Positions 34,419 to 43,946 are shown, counted from the stretch's first letter. The stretch is 64,000 nt of DNA from an uncultured Paraprevotella sp. (GCA_944321525.1 CALULQ010000009.1:40094-104093); one strand, 5' to 3'. Translations and numbers: made by a program. Notes: generated from the sequence alone by a model not told the origin.

Positions 34419-35693
34419 ATGAAAGAAGACACGCTGAGGAAACTGAAGATATTGGCCGAGTCGGCGAAATACGACGTGTCGTGCTCTTCGAGCGGCACGG
34501 TGAGGCGCGGCACGAAAGGCGGGGTGGGGAACACCGTCGGCGGAGTGGGCATTTGCCACAGTTTTGCCGAGGACGGACGTTGCATCTCCCTGCTGAAAGT
34601 CATGCTGACGAACTACTGCATCTACGACTGCGCCTACTGCATCAACCGACGCGGCAACGACATCCCGCGCGCCACGTTGTCGGTGTCGGAACTGGTGGAA
34701 CTCACCATGGAGTTCTACAAGCGGAACTACATCGAGGGCCTTTTCCTGAGTTCCGGCGTGGTGCGCAACCCCGACTACACGATGGAGCGGCTGGTGCGCG
34801 TGGCGAAGGACCTGCGCACGGTGCACCGCTTCAACGGCTACATCCACCTGAAAAGCATTCCCGGGGCCAGTCGCGAGCTGGTGAACGAGGCCGGACTGTA
34901 TGCCGACCGCATGAGCGTGAACATCGAGATTCCCAACGAGTCGTCGCTCAAGCTGTTGGCCCCCGAGAAAGACCATGCCAGCGTCTACCGCCCCATGGGC
35001 TACATTCAGCAGGGAGCGCTGGAGAGCGCCGAGGAGCGGAAGAAGCACCGCCACGCCCCGCGCTTCGTTCCCGCCGGGCAGAGCACGCAGATGATTGTGG
35101 GCGCCACGGGCGAGTCGGACCGCGACATCCTGTCGCTCTCCAGCGCGCTCTATGGCCGGCCCACCATGCGCCGCGTCTATTATTCCGGCTACGTGGCGGT
35201 GAACACCTACGACCCGCGCCTGCCGGCCCTGAAACTGCCGCCCTTGGTGCGCGAGAACCGCCTCTACCAGGCCGACTGGCTGATGCGCTTCTACCAGTTC
35301 CGCGTGGAAGAGATTGTGGACGAGGCCCATCCGGACCTGGACCTGGAGGTGGACCCGAAGCTGGCTTGGGCGCTGCGCCATCCCGAACAGTTTCCCGTGG
35401 ACATCAACCGTGCCGACTACGAGATGATTCTCCGCGTGCCGGGCATCGGGGTGAAGTCCGCGCGCCTCATTGTCTGCTCGCGCCGCTTCGGCCGCCTCAC
35501 CGGTTTCGACCTGAAGAAGATGGGGTGCGTGATGAAGCGCGCGCAGTATTTCATCACCTGTGGCGAACTGGAGGCCAAGGGCGTGAACGAGCTGCACCCC
35601 GAGGGCGTGCGCTCGCTGCTGGTGCGGCCCAAGGGGCGCCCGAAACAGCCCGACGGCCAGCTCTCTTTTGTTTTCAAGGAGGAACCGGTATGA
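34419..35693 (+). CDS. putative DNA modification/repair radical SAM protein
   Basis: The 424-residue protein has the radical SAM cluster motif CIYDCAYC (near residues 67-74) and a C-terminal helix-hairpin-helix-like segment (VPGIGVKSARLIV, ~345-357) that suggests nucleic acid binding. This matches the family described as a putative DNA modification/repair radical SAM protein (TIGR03916). It is nearly always paired with the DUF4130 protein, as here, where the stop and next start overlap (ATGA). The substrate and chemistry are unknown. Confidence 0.85.
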   Translation: MKEDTLRKLKILAESAKYDVSCSSSGTVRRGTKGGVGNTVGGVGICHSFAEDGRCISLLKVMLTNYCIYDCAYCINRRGNDIPRATLSVSELVELTMEFYKRNYIEGLFLSSGVVRNPDYTMERLVRVAKDLRTVHRFNGYIHLKSIPGASRELVNEAGLYADRMSVNIEIPNESSLKLLAPEKDHASVYRPMGYIQQGALESAEERKKHRHAPRFVPAGQSTQMIVGATGESDRDILSLSSALYGRPTMRRVYYSGYVAVNTYDPRLPALKLPPLVRENRLYQADWLMRFYQFRVEEIVDEAHPDLDLEVDPKLAWALRHPEQFPVDINRADYEMILRVPGIGVKSARLIVCSRRFGRLTGFDLKKMGCVMKRAQYFITCGELEAKGVNELHPEGVRSLLVRPKGRPKQPDGQLSFVFKEEPV

Positions 35694-36478
35694 CGCATGC
35701 CGCCGAAGAGTGGGTGTTCGCCTACGACCGCACGTGGGAATCCCTGCTGACAGCCGTGTTCGACGCCTATGCCCTCCGCCGTTTCCCCGTGGCGTTCATC
35801 GGCGAGGGCGAGGTGGCGCCCCTTTTCGTGTCGGTCCACCGCGTGGTGCCCGACGAGGAGAAGGCCGGGCGGGTGTTCCGCACCTTGCAGCGCAAGCTTT
35901 CGGCCGGGGCGCTGACGTGCCTCACGTCCAGCCTGTATGCCGAACTTCCGGAGCTGGACATGCCCTTGTTCCGTTATGTATGCAAGGCCGTGAAGTCCGC
36001 CCGGAGCATTGAGACGAACTTCGCGGACCCCGACGTGCTGTTCGTCACCAACACCTATCGCAACGTCAGGCGCGAACGGTTGCGCATGATGCAGTTCGTG
36101 CGCTTCCAGAAGACGGCCGACGGCACGTATTTTTCCATGATAGAGCCCGACTACGACGTGCTTCCCCTGATTGTTCCCCACTTCAGCGACCGATTCTCCG
36201 AAGAGCGCTGGCTGATATTCGACCGCCGGCGCCGCTATGGCTACTACTATGCCGACCGCCGCCCCGTGCGCGTCACCTTCGACGACAGTGCCGCCATCTT
36301 CCGCCTGCCGGACGGGCGGTTGGGCGAGGAACTGCGGGACGCCGACGAGGGAATGTATCAGGAGCTGTGGCGCACTTATTTCAAGGCCATCTGCATCAAG
36401 GAGCGGCTGAACCCGCGCAAGCACAGGAAGGACTTGCCCGTGCGCTATTGGAAATACCTGACGGAGAAGCAGCGCTGA
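35690..36478 (+). CDS. DUF4130-domain protein, partner of the radical SAM protein (TIGR03915 type)
   Basis: The 262-residue protein begins EWVFAYDRTWESLLTAVFDAY, the usual start of the TIGR03915/DUF4130 family, and contains the conserved RVRRERLRMMQFVRF-like block (residues ~121-137) and HFSDRF. Family members are predicted to act in DNA metabolism together with the radical SAM protein encoded immediately upstream and coupled by ATGA overlap. Some relatives carry an added uracil-DNA-glycosylase domain, which is absent here. A perfect palindromic repeat element lies 81 bases past the stop. Confidence 0.83.
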   Translation: MTHAAEEWVFAYDRTWESLLTAVFDAYALRRFPVAFIGEGEVAPLFVSVHRVVPDEEKAGRVFRTLQRKLSAGALTCLTSSLYAELPELDMPLFRYVCKAVKSARSIETNFADPDVLFVTNTYRNVRRERLRMMQFVRFQKTADGTYFSMIEPDYDVLPLIVPHFSDRFSEERWLIFDRRRRYGYYYADRRPVRVTFDDSAAIFRLPDGRLGEELRDADEGMYQELWRTYFKAICIKERLNPRKHRKDLPVRYWKYLTEKQR

Positions 36479-36559
36479 CCGCCGCGTGCCTTCCATCCAT
36501 CCCCGGAATGTGAGATTTTTCTCCACAGGCGCCTGAAAAGTCATGCGGAAGCCGTAATC

Positions 36560-36599
36560 GTACTCTGCGGCAAGTACTCGAGTACTTGCCGCAGAGTAC
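36560..36599. repeat. 22-bp-module palindromic repeat, element 3 (two units, perfect palindrome)
   Basis: Units 36560-36577 and 36582-36599 are joined by TCGA. Here the second unit is exactly inverted relative to the first, so the 42 bases 36559-36600 form a perfect palindrome. It lies between convergent genes. Confidence 0.9.
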
Positions 36600-36725
36600 G
36601 CTGGCGCATGGCGCGGTGCCGTTCCCGTTTCTCTGCATTGAGGAACGAATCCGGACCGACGGCGGCAGATTCCCGAGGCGTGTCGCCGGCAGGATGCACC
36701 TCCGTGGCATGTTGTTCGTCGGGGG

Positions 36726-36761
36726 ATAAAAAAATGAGGAGAATGCGGGAACATTCTCCTC
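36726..36761 (-). terminator. terminator of the Ala-rich protein gene
   Basis: On the minus strand a 10-bp stem (GAGGAGAATG, loop of 6) is followed by A-T7 (36728-36734). Confidence 0.85.
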
Positions 36762-36785
36762 TATAAAATGAGAAAAATCGTGTGG

Positions 36786-37316
36786 TTAGGCGGTGATTTT
36801 TCTCATGGCGTTCAATGCGCGTATGGCTTTCTCGCCTGCTTTCTTGTCGCAGGCCGGAGTGGTGGCGGTGGAGTCCTTGGCCTGTACGGTGGAATCCTTC
36901 GCCTCGACCATGGCTACCAAAGCTTCCGCCTTGGCCGGTTGCGCCTTCGTCGTGTCCGTCACCACGGTGTCGTTCATGGCCACCAAGGCTTCGGCCTTTG
37001 CCGGCTGTGCCTTTGCCGTGTCTGTCACCACAGTGTCGTTCATGGCCACGAGTGCTTCCGGTTGTGCCTTTTGGGCGCTGTCGGTTGCCACGGTGTCGTT
37101 CATGGCCATCAGGGCGGCGGCAGCCGTCTTGGCCGAATCCGTAGCCGTCGAGTCGTTGGCGATGAAAGCGGCCAGGGCCTTCGAGGCTTCTTTGGCAGGA
37201 CATGCCTTTGTCGTGTCTGTCTTCACTGTGTCGTTGGCTGCCACGTTACCCTGTGCGAAAGCGCAGCCCATGCTCATTACCATTGCGGTTGTTACAAAAA
37301 TCTTTTTCATGTTCAT
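36786..37316 (-). CDS. exported Ala/Thr/Lys-rich repetitive protein under a sigma-54 promoter
   Basis: The 176-residue protein has a signal peptide (MKKIFVTTAMVMSMGCAFAQ, cleavage after AFA). A low-complexity mature part follows, built of near-repeats of about 22 residues: EALVAMNDTVVTDTxKAQPAKA appears twice exactly in form and further degenerate copies start near residues 40 and 62. No known domain is visible. DNA repeats of 66 bp underlie this (36922-37053). A canonical -24/-12 promoter lies 56 bases upstream, and the NtrC-type regulator and its kinase are the next genes upstream. I infer that this protein is the output of that circuit. ATG 37310 is an alternative start. Confidence 0.75.
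   Translation of the reverse strand: MNMKKIFVTTAMVMSMGCAFAQGNVAANDTVKTDTTKACPAKEASKALAAFIANDSTATDSAKTAAAALMAMNDTVATDSAQKAQPEALVAMNDTVVTDTAKAQPAKAEALVAMNDTVVTDTTKAQPAKAEALVAMVEAKDSTVQAKDSTATTPACDKKAGEKAIRALNAMRKITA
36922..37053 (-). repeat. 66-bp tandem coding repeats
   Basis: Two 66-bp units (36922-36987 and 36988-37053) followed by a shortened third copy encode the 22-residue repeats of the exported protein. Such tandem copies can gain or lose units by slippage without frameshift. Confidence 0.75.
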
Positions 37317-37371
37317 TCTTTTTTCTAATTGTTACTTCGTGTTATTTGTTAGGTCTTCTGCACGATAAAAG

Positions 37372-37387
37372 TGCAAGAGGCGTGCCA
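37372..37387 (-). promoter_or_regulatory. sigma-54 (-24/-12) promoter
   Basis: The minus strand reads TGGCACGCCTCTTGCA, an exact match to the sigma-54 consensus TGGCACG-N4-TTGCW with correct spacing. Transcription would start near 37361, about 45 bases before the ATG of the Ala-rich exported protein. No sigma-ABfr box is as good here. Confidence 0.88.
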
Positions 37388-37465
37388 AAAAAGAATGATG
37401 AACCGTAAGAGGTTGATTGATAACGAGAAAAAAGTTTATGGCCATGCGCGGCGGCTTTGCATGAA

Positions 37466-37504
37466 GTGTGGAATGTGTGGTCGCGGTGTGGAAAAAGTCC
37501 ACAC
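37466..37504 (-). promoter_or_regulatory. probable enhancer (UAS) for the NtrC-type regulator
   Basis: A perfect 19-bp palindrome GTGTGGAAAAAGTCCACAC (37486-37504) is preceded by two direct half-sites GTGTGG at 37466 and 37475. It is centred about 110 bases upstream of the sigma-54 promoter, the usual distance for an activator site, in the gap between the regulator gene and its presumed target. Confidence 0.65.
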
Positions 37505-37506
37505 TT

Positions 37507-38835
37507 TCACAGTGGAATGCCGTAGGCCTTTATCTTATTATAAAGCGTTTTTCGGTCGATGCCCAGTAACCGTGCCGCGCGTGCCTTGTTGTGGCGGGCG
37601 GCTTCCAGGGCCTGCACGATGCGCTCCCTCTCGCTGTCTTTGTCGTGGAGGGGCAGGAGGGCGTCGGGGTTGGCCGGGTTGTCTTGCCGGCCGGCGTCGA
37701 AGGGCCCGCCCAGGTCCGGTTTGTGGATTACGGTGTCTTGGGCCAGCAAGGTGGCACGCTTCACCACGTTCTTCAACTCGCGGAGGTTGCCCGGCCACGG
37801 GTAGTCGAGCAATGCTTCCGAGGCCGCGGCGTCGAAGCCCACGATGTTGCGCTCCAGTTCCCGGTTGGCCTGGTCGAGGAAGAAGTTGGCAAAGAGCAGG
37901 ATGTCCTCCCCGCGGTCCTTCAGGTCGGGCATGTGCAGGGTGAACTCGTTCAGCCGGTGGAAGAGGTCTTCGCGGAATTCGCCGTCGGCAATGGCCTGTT
38001 GCAGGTTCTCGTTCGTGGCGCAAATCAGCCGCACGTCCACGTTGATTTCCTGATTGGAGCCTACGGGGCGTATCTTGCGCTCCTGGATGGCCCGCAGGAG
38101 CTGCACCTGCACGTCGTAGCCCAGGTTGCCCACTTCGTCCAGGAAGAGCGTTCCCCCGTTGGCTTCCACGAAGGCGCCCGTCTTGTCGGAGACGGCACCG
38201 GTGAACGAACCTTTCACGTGGCCGAAGAACTCCGAGGCGGCCAGCTCCTTGAGCATGGCGCCGCAGTCGATGGCCACGAACGGTTTGTCGGCCCGCTTGC
38301 TCAGCTGGTGGATGCGGTGTGCCACGTATTCCTTGCCCGTGCCGCTGGCCCCGTTGATGAGCACCGACATCGGCGTGGGGGCCACGAGCGCCACGTAGTG
38401 GTAGAGCTGGCGGGCGGCCTCGCTCTTGCCTTCAAGGTACTGGGGAGCGGGGGCCGGTTGCGGAGGGGCGGCGACGCGGGCCGGCAAGGCGTCGCGGAGC
38501 TTTTCCAGGAGCATGTCCGGCTGCACGGGTTTGGCGATGTAGTCGCAGGCCCCTTGTTTCATGGCATTCACGGCGTTCTGCACGTCGGCGTAGCTGGTCA
38601 TGACGATGAAGGGCGCGGCGATGCCACGCTTGCGCATCCACTCGAGCAGCGACAGACCGTCGCCCTCGGGCAGTCGCAGGTCGGAGAGCACGAGGTCATA
38701 CGAGGCGTTGTCCAACAACCGGCGGGCTTTGGACAGGTTGCCGGCCGTGTCGGTCTGGAAGCCTTGTTTGCCCAGCCATGTTTTCAGCATGGTGGCAAAG
38801 GTCAGGTCGTCTTCAACGATGAGGAGGGATGCCAT
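37507..38835 (-). CDS. sigma-54-dependent response regulator (NtrC family)
   Basis: The 442-residue protein has a receiver domain with phospho-acceptor Asp52 (SDLRLPEGDG). An AAA+ domain follows with Walker A GASGTGKE (~163), the sigma-54-contacting loop GSFTGA (GAFTGA variant) and ATNENL. A Fis-type helix-turn-helix at the C-terminus ends in RKTLYNKIKAYGI. It activates sigma-54 promoters after phosphorylation. The upstream gene is a hybrid histidine kinase in the same orientation; the downstream gene is preceded by a consensus sigma-54 promoter and palindrome. Confidence 0.94.
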   Translation of the reverse strand: MASLLIVEDDLTFATMLKTWLGKQGFQTDTAGNLSKARRLLDNASYDLVLSDLRLPEGDGLSLLEWMRKRGIAAPFIVMTSYADVQNAVNAMKQGACDYIAKPVQPDMLLEKLRDALPARVAAPPQPAPAPQYLEGKSEAARQLYHYVALVAPTPMSVLINGASGTGKEYVAHRIHQLSKRADKPFVAIDCGAMLKELAASEFFGHVKGSFTGAVSDKTGAFVEANGGTLFLDEVGNLGYDVQVQLLRAIQERKIRPVGSNQEINVDVRLICATNENLQQAIADGEFREDLFHRLNEFTLHMPDLKDRGEDILLFANFFLDQANRELERNIVGFDAAASEALLDYPWPGNLRELKNVVKRATLLAQDTVIHKPDLGGPFDAGRQDNPANPDALLPLHDKDSERERIVQALEAARHNKARAARLLGIDRKTLYNKIKAYGIPL

Positions 38836-38861
38836 GCAATAGGTTCATGTTTGTTTACGTG

Positions 38862-38869
38862 CAAAGATA
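38862..38869 (-). promoter_or_regulatory. -7 box for the NtrC-type regulator
   Basis: The minus strand reads TATCTTTG, 27 bases before the ATG, so the regulator can be made independently of the kinase. Confidence 0.6.
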
Positions 38870-38908
38870 GCGGCTTTTGTTCTTGGGCGGCGCGCGGCCG
38901 CGGGCTTT

Positions 38909-41422
38909 TTAAATGTTTTTATTATAGATGCAGGCCTGCAGTGCGCCGACTATGGGGGCGAACGCTTGGAGGATTTCCCAGGCGGGGGCGTCGTCGCCGG
39001 TGGTCCATGCCGGTTCGTCGCGCCGGCTGTCCAGTGCCTGCAAGGCTCCGATGCACGGGGCGCCGACAAGCGTGAACGTGGGCAGCATTTTGTGGGCAAG
39101 GCGGCAGGCCTCGGCTTTGTCCTTCCGTTCGCAGGCCTGCCTGAAACTTTCGGCATGCCGTTGCGTTTCCTGCAGGAAGGTGCGCAGGATTTCCTGTGCG
39201 GCTTCCCGGTCGTCGCCCGCAAAGGCCGTGAGCGGTGTCAGGTCGATGCCCGTGGCGCGTGGCTGTGGTGCGGGCGTTGTGGGCGGAGTCGGCGCCGCAG
39301 GTGTTGTCCCGCCCAATGCCTTGCCGATGGCTTGTGCCAGGTCGTTCTGGTTGAACGGTTTGTAGAGGCACGTGGCGAAGCCATGCTGGCGGAAGAAGTC
39401 TTCCTGCATGTCGCTGCGCGCCGTGATGGCCACCACCGGCAAGGGCGCGGCAGTGGCCGGACGCATGGCTTTTAGCCTCTTCAGTAGCTCGAAGCCGTTC
39501 ATGGCCGGCATCTGGATGTCGGTGAACAGCATGTCGAACTCCTGTCGGGCCAGCAGGTCGGGGACGGTGTCGGGCTCGTGGCACGCGAGGGTTTCCCACG
39601 ATGCCCCTGCGGGCTGCACCTGTTGCAGCATGGCCTGTGTCAGTTGCAGCTGAATGCGGTCGTCGTCCACCAGCAGGATGCGCAGCCGCCGGGGCATTGT
39701 GCCGGGGGCGGAAGCGGGGGCGGGGGCCGCTTTGTCCGTCGACGGGGCGTCGTGGGCCGGTTGCAGGGGAAGGGTGATGAAGAAGGAACTGCCTTTGCCC
39801 GGCGTGCTGTCCAGGCGGATTTCACCATGCAGCAGTTGCACGAGCTTCAACGTGATGGAGAGGCCCAGCCCGACGCCCTCTTCGCCCTGCGCGCTGCTCA
39901 GTCGGGTAAACTCCTTGAAGATGAGGCCTTGCTCGTCGGGCGTCATGCCGCAGCCCGTGTCGTCCACGGTGATGCAACACAGCCGGCCGTGCATCTTGGC
40001 CTTGAGGGTGATACCCCCTTCCTTGGTGAACTTCAGGGCGTTGCTCAGCAGGTTTTCCACGATTTGGCGGATGCGCGAGGCGTCGCCCGTGTAGGTCCTA
40101 TGGGTTTCGGGCGTGGTGTCGCAGCGCAGGCCCAGCCCTTTGGATTGCGCCATGGGCAGGAAGCTCTGCACGATGGTGTCCAGCAGTTCGGCGGGAGAGA
40201 AGCTGACGGGGCGCACGTCCATCTTCCCGGCTTCCAGTTTGTGGTAGTCCAGGAGCGAGCTGACGAGCGTGAGCAGGTGCTGCGAAGAGTGGCGTATGTT
40301 GTCCAGATAATGTTTTTCCTTTGCTTCACGTACGAGCGGGAGCAGCAGGTCGGTGTATCCGATGATGGAGCCTACGGGGGCCTTGATGTCGTGGGTGACG
40401 GTCAGCATCAGCTTTTCGCGCGACACGAGCAGGCTCTCCGCCCTTTTCTTGGCTTTCTCCAGTTCCTTGCGGTAGTGCGCGCTCTTGGTGATGTCGCGCC
40501 AGACAAGGGTGAAGAAAACGGCGGCCAGCAGGATGGCGGCCGCGGCGATGTAGCCGGTGGTGAGGGCGGCTTTCCGGCGCACTTCATAGGCTTTCCGGTT
40601 CTCCTCGTCCATCTTTTCCTGTTCCTCGTTCTCGATGTTTTCCAACAGTTGTGTGACTCTCTGGGTCAGTTCGATGCTTGTGAGCCAGATTTTTTCCGCT
40701 TGGGCGTTGATGCGTTGCCGTCGCCGGTGGGAATATTGTGCGATGTGGCTTTCGATGCTGTCCAGCAGGTGGGCCAGTGTGTCTCGGGCGTTGAAATGTT
40801 GCTGTATGGTGTCGGTTTCCAGGATTTGCACGGTCTGTTTCACCGCCGTGGTGTCGGGCGCCGGCTTGTGGAAGGCGTCGGCCAGTCGCTGGAAGAAGTT
40901 CCTGCGCGGCTCTTCCACGGTGTACGAACGGTCTTTCTGGATGATTTGGCGGCTGATGCGTGGTTGTTGCACGATGGTGTCCTGCCGCTGTATGAGGAGG
41001 TTGATTTGTTGGTGGTAGACCTTGTTGGCAGGGTCGCTTTCCAATGCCGCCACCAGTTTGCCCATGTTCCCCCGTTTTTCTTCCAGCAAGGCCGAGAGGG
41101 TGTCGAGCCGGGCTTTTTGCAGAGAGTCGGTGAACGAAGAATCCAGTGCGGCTATGGTCTGTTTCACTTCGGCCAGGCAGTCGACGTATTGGCGGTAGGC
41201 GCTCCAGTGTCCGAAATGGATGTTCTGCCCGATGTTTTCGGCCTCGAGGAGCTGGCCGACAAGGCGGTGCGTGGCCTTCCGCCGTGCGGCAAGCACTTCT
41301 TCGTTGCCCGTCATGCGGGTCAGCGAGGCGGTCTGGTGGTAGACGTAGTAGATGGAGCCGATGAGCAGGGCGGTGAGCAGGATGTATCCGCAAGCCATCT
41401 TGAACGACGTGTGGAGCTTCAT
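38909..41422 (-). CDS. hybrid sensor histidine kinase with receiver and Hpt domains
   Basis: The 837-residue inner-membrane protein has TM1 (~10-28), a large extracytoplasmic helical sensor region (~30-285) and TM2 (~290-312). A HisKA domain (THDIKAPVGS, His near 364) leads into an HATPase with TGCGM and GLGLSI boxes. After a Pro/Ala linker come a receiver domain (TDIQMPAMNG, Asp near 643) and a C-terminal Hpt domain (CRLAHKMLPTF, His near 797). This gives a full internal phosphorelay that should end on the NtrC-type regulator encoded next. The stimulus is unknown. The ATG overlaps the stop of a short upstream ORF as ATGA. Confidence 0.92.
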   Translation of the reverse strand: MKLHTSFKMACGYILLTALLIGSIYYVYHQTASLTRMTGNEEVLAARRKATHRLVGQLLEAENIGQNIHFGHWSAYRQYVDCLAEVKQTIAALDSSFTDSLQKARLDTLSALLEEKRGNMGKLVAALESDPANKVYHQQINLLIQRQDTIVQQPRISRQIIQKDRSYTVEEPRRNFFQRLADAFHKPAPDTTAVKQTVQILETDTIQQHFNARDTLAHLLDSIESHIAQYSHRRRQRINAQAEKIWLTSIELTQRVTQLLENIENEEQEKMDEENRKAYEVRRKAALTTGYIAAAAILLAAVFFTLVWRDITKSAHYRKELEKAKKRAESLLVSREKLMLTVTHDIKAPVGSIIGYTDLLLPLVREAKEKHYLDNIRHSSQHLLTLVSSLLDYHKLEAGKMDVRPVSFSPAELLDTIVQSFLPMAQSKGLGLRCDTTPETHRTYTGDASRIRQIVENLLSNALKFTKEGGITLKAKMHGRLCCITVDDTGCGMTPDEQGLIFKEFTRLSSAQGEEGVGLGLSITLKLVQLLHGEIRLDSTPGKGSSFFITLPLQPAHDAPSTDKAAPAPASAPGTMPRRLRILLVDDDRIQLQLTQAMLQQVQPAGASWETLACHEPDTVPDLLARQEFDMLFTDIQMPAMNGFELLKRLKAMRPATAAPLPVVAITARSDMQEDFFRQHGFATCLYKPFNQNDLAQAIGKALGGTTPAAPTPPTTPAPQPRATGIDLTPLTAFAGDDREAAQEILRTFLQETQRHAESFRQACERKDKAEACRLAHKMLPTFTLVGAPCIGALQALDSRRDEPAWTTGDDAPAWEILQAFAPIVGALQACIYNKNI

Positions 41423-41562
41423 GGCAGTGGGGCGGTTTGGGGATGGTTATGGCCGGGAACGGCCAGGGCAAGGGCGGCCGCGGCTGCCGGCAAGCGCCGG
41501 TTTTCCGGTCCGCAAGGCGGGAGAATGCGTTTTGTGCAGCCCTGTTTGAATGCTTTTTCCAT
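41419..41562 (-). CDS. possible 47-residue leader ORF coupled to the hybrid kinase
   Basis: ATG 41562 opens a 47-codon frame (MEKAFKQGCTKR..., then an Ala/Leu-rich stretch). Its TGA overlaps the kinase ATG as ATGA, and it begins about 20 bases after the expected transcription start from the -7 box at 41590. That layout fits a translationally coupled leader or a small protein. GC-rich DNA gives chance frames, so this is tentative. Confidence 0.35.
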   Translation of the reverse strand: MEKAFKQGCTKRILPPCGPENRRLPAAAAALALAVPGHNHPQTAPLP

Positions 41563-41589
41563 TGTCCGTTCCTTTTGGGGTTACGGTTG

Positions 41590-41597
41590 CAAAGTTA
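41590..41597 (-). promoter_or_regulatory. -7 box for the hybrid kinase transcript
   Basis: The minus strand reads TAACTTTG, 168 bases before the kinase ATG and 28 bases before the short leader ORF. Confidence 0.6.
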
Positions 41598-41663
41598 GCG
41601 GATATTTTTGATTCGGGGCCGTCCTGCCCGTGAGAAATTCCATGCGTCGTGTTGGCGTCCGGG

Positions 41664-41709
41664 TATGAAAAGTCCCCTTCCGGCTTGCGGGCGCAGGCCG
41701 GAAGGGGAC
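41664..41709 (-). terminator. terminator of the methylmalonyl-CoA carboxyltransferase operon
   Basis: A 13-bp perfect stem (41672-41684 with 41697-41709) with a 12-base loop is followed on the minus strand by TTTTC, 26 bases past the BCCP stop. Confidence 0.75.
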
Positions 41710-41734
41710 ATCTTAATATGGTCGGCGGGATGGA

Positions 41735-42139
41735 TTATTCCAAAATGACCAGGTCTTTGCCGTCCATGACCGATTCGCCCGGTGCGACGCAGACTTCCAC
41801 CACGCGGCCCGCGCGGTCGGACGTGATGTGGTTTTCCATCTTCATGGCGTCCAGAAGGACCACCGTGTCGCCGCGCTTGATTTCGTCGCCCGGCTTCACC
41901 ACCACGTCGACGATGACGCCCGGCAGCGGGGCTTTCACGCCATACTTCTTGGGCTTGTCGATGGGAGCGGGGACGCCGGCCGGCTTGACCACTGCGGGGT
42001 GGTGGATCGGTTTCTCGGGTTCGGGCATCCTGACGGTGTACGTCTCGCCGTTGACCACCACCGTGGCCACGTAGTTCTCGATTCCTTCCACGGACACTTC
42101 GTAGTCGTGCCCGTTGATGTTGTATTTGAATGTCTTCAT
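41735..42139 (-). CDS. biotin carboxyl carrier protein of the acyl-CoA carboxylase/decarboxylase
   Basis: The 134-residue protein has an N-terminal beta segment, a Pro/Lys-rich linker (~45-68) and a C-terminal biotinyl domain (~70-134) with the biotin-accepting Lys in DAMKMEN (Lys near residue 99). It carries CO2 for the carboxyltransferase encoded upstream. It is the last gene of the operon epimerase, carboxyltransferase, small subunit, BCCP, typical of Bacteroidota propionate formation from methylmalonyl-CoA. Confidence 0.92.
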   Translation of the reverse strand: MKTFKYNINGHDYEVSVEGIENYVATVVVNGETYTVRMPEPEKPIHHPAVVKPAGVPAPIDKPKKYGVKAPLPGVIVDVVVKPGDEIKRGDTVVLLDAMKMENHITSDRAGRVVEVCVAPGESVMDGKDLVILE

Positions 42140-42156
42140 TTGCTTCTTTTGTGGCT

Positions 42157-42339
42157 TTAAAATTTATGTTCAGGCATTTGGCGCTGCAGGCGCAACTTCG
42201 AGTTCCATTCCGTGTCCTCGCGGCCGAGGGTGAGGACGCCGCTTTCCGTCACGTGCATCGTGTAGCCTTGGTATTCGTAGAGGGCCAGTGTGATGGCGGC
42301 CTCCACTTCGTGTTGTTTCGCGTTTTGTTCCATATCCAT
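42157..42339 (-). CDS. 60-residue small subunit, OadG/MmdE-like tail
   Basis: The 60-residue soluble protein (MDMEQNAKQHEVEAAIT..., then a Trp-containing NSKLRLQ end) sits between the carboxyltransferase and BCCP genes. In place and in its AAITLALYEYQGY and TEWNSK segments it resembles the cytoplasmic tail of OadG-type gamma/delta subunits, or the tiny epsilon subunit of Veillonella methylmalonyl-CoA decarboxylase, without the membrane helix. It may stabilise the complex. An in-frame ATG also occurs at 42333. Confidence 0.65.
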   Translation of the reverse strand: MDMEQNAKQHEVEAAITLALYEYQGYTMHVTESGVLTLGREDTEWNSKLRLQRQMPEHKF

Positions 42340-42350
42340 GCGGGTTGGGT

Positions 42351-43904
<1,554 letters not shown>

Positions 43905-43946
43905 GATTTATGGTTTTATTGTTCCTTTGTGAAGAAGCCCTTCCGG

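Noticed and set aside
39578..41611. 677-codon frame opposite the hybrid kinase
   Set aside because: Shadow frame; all kinase motifs are on the minus strand in order.
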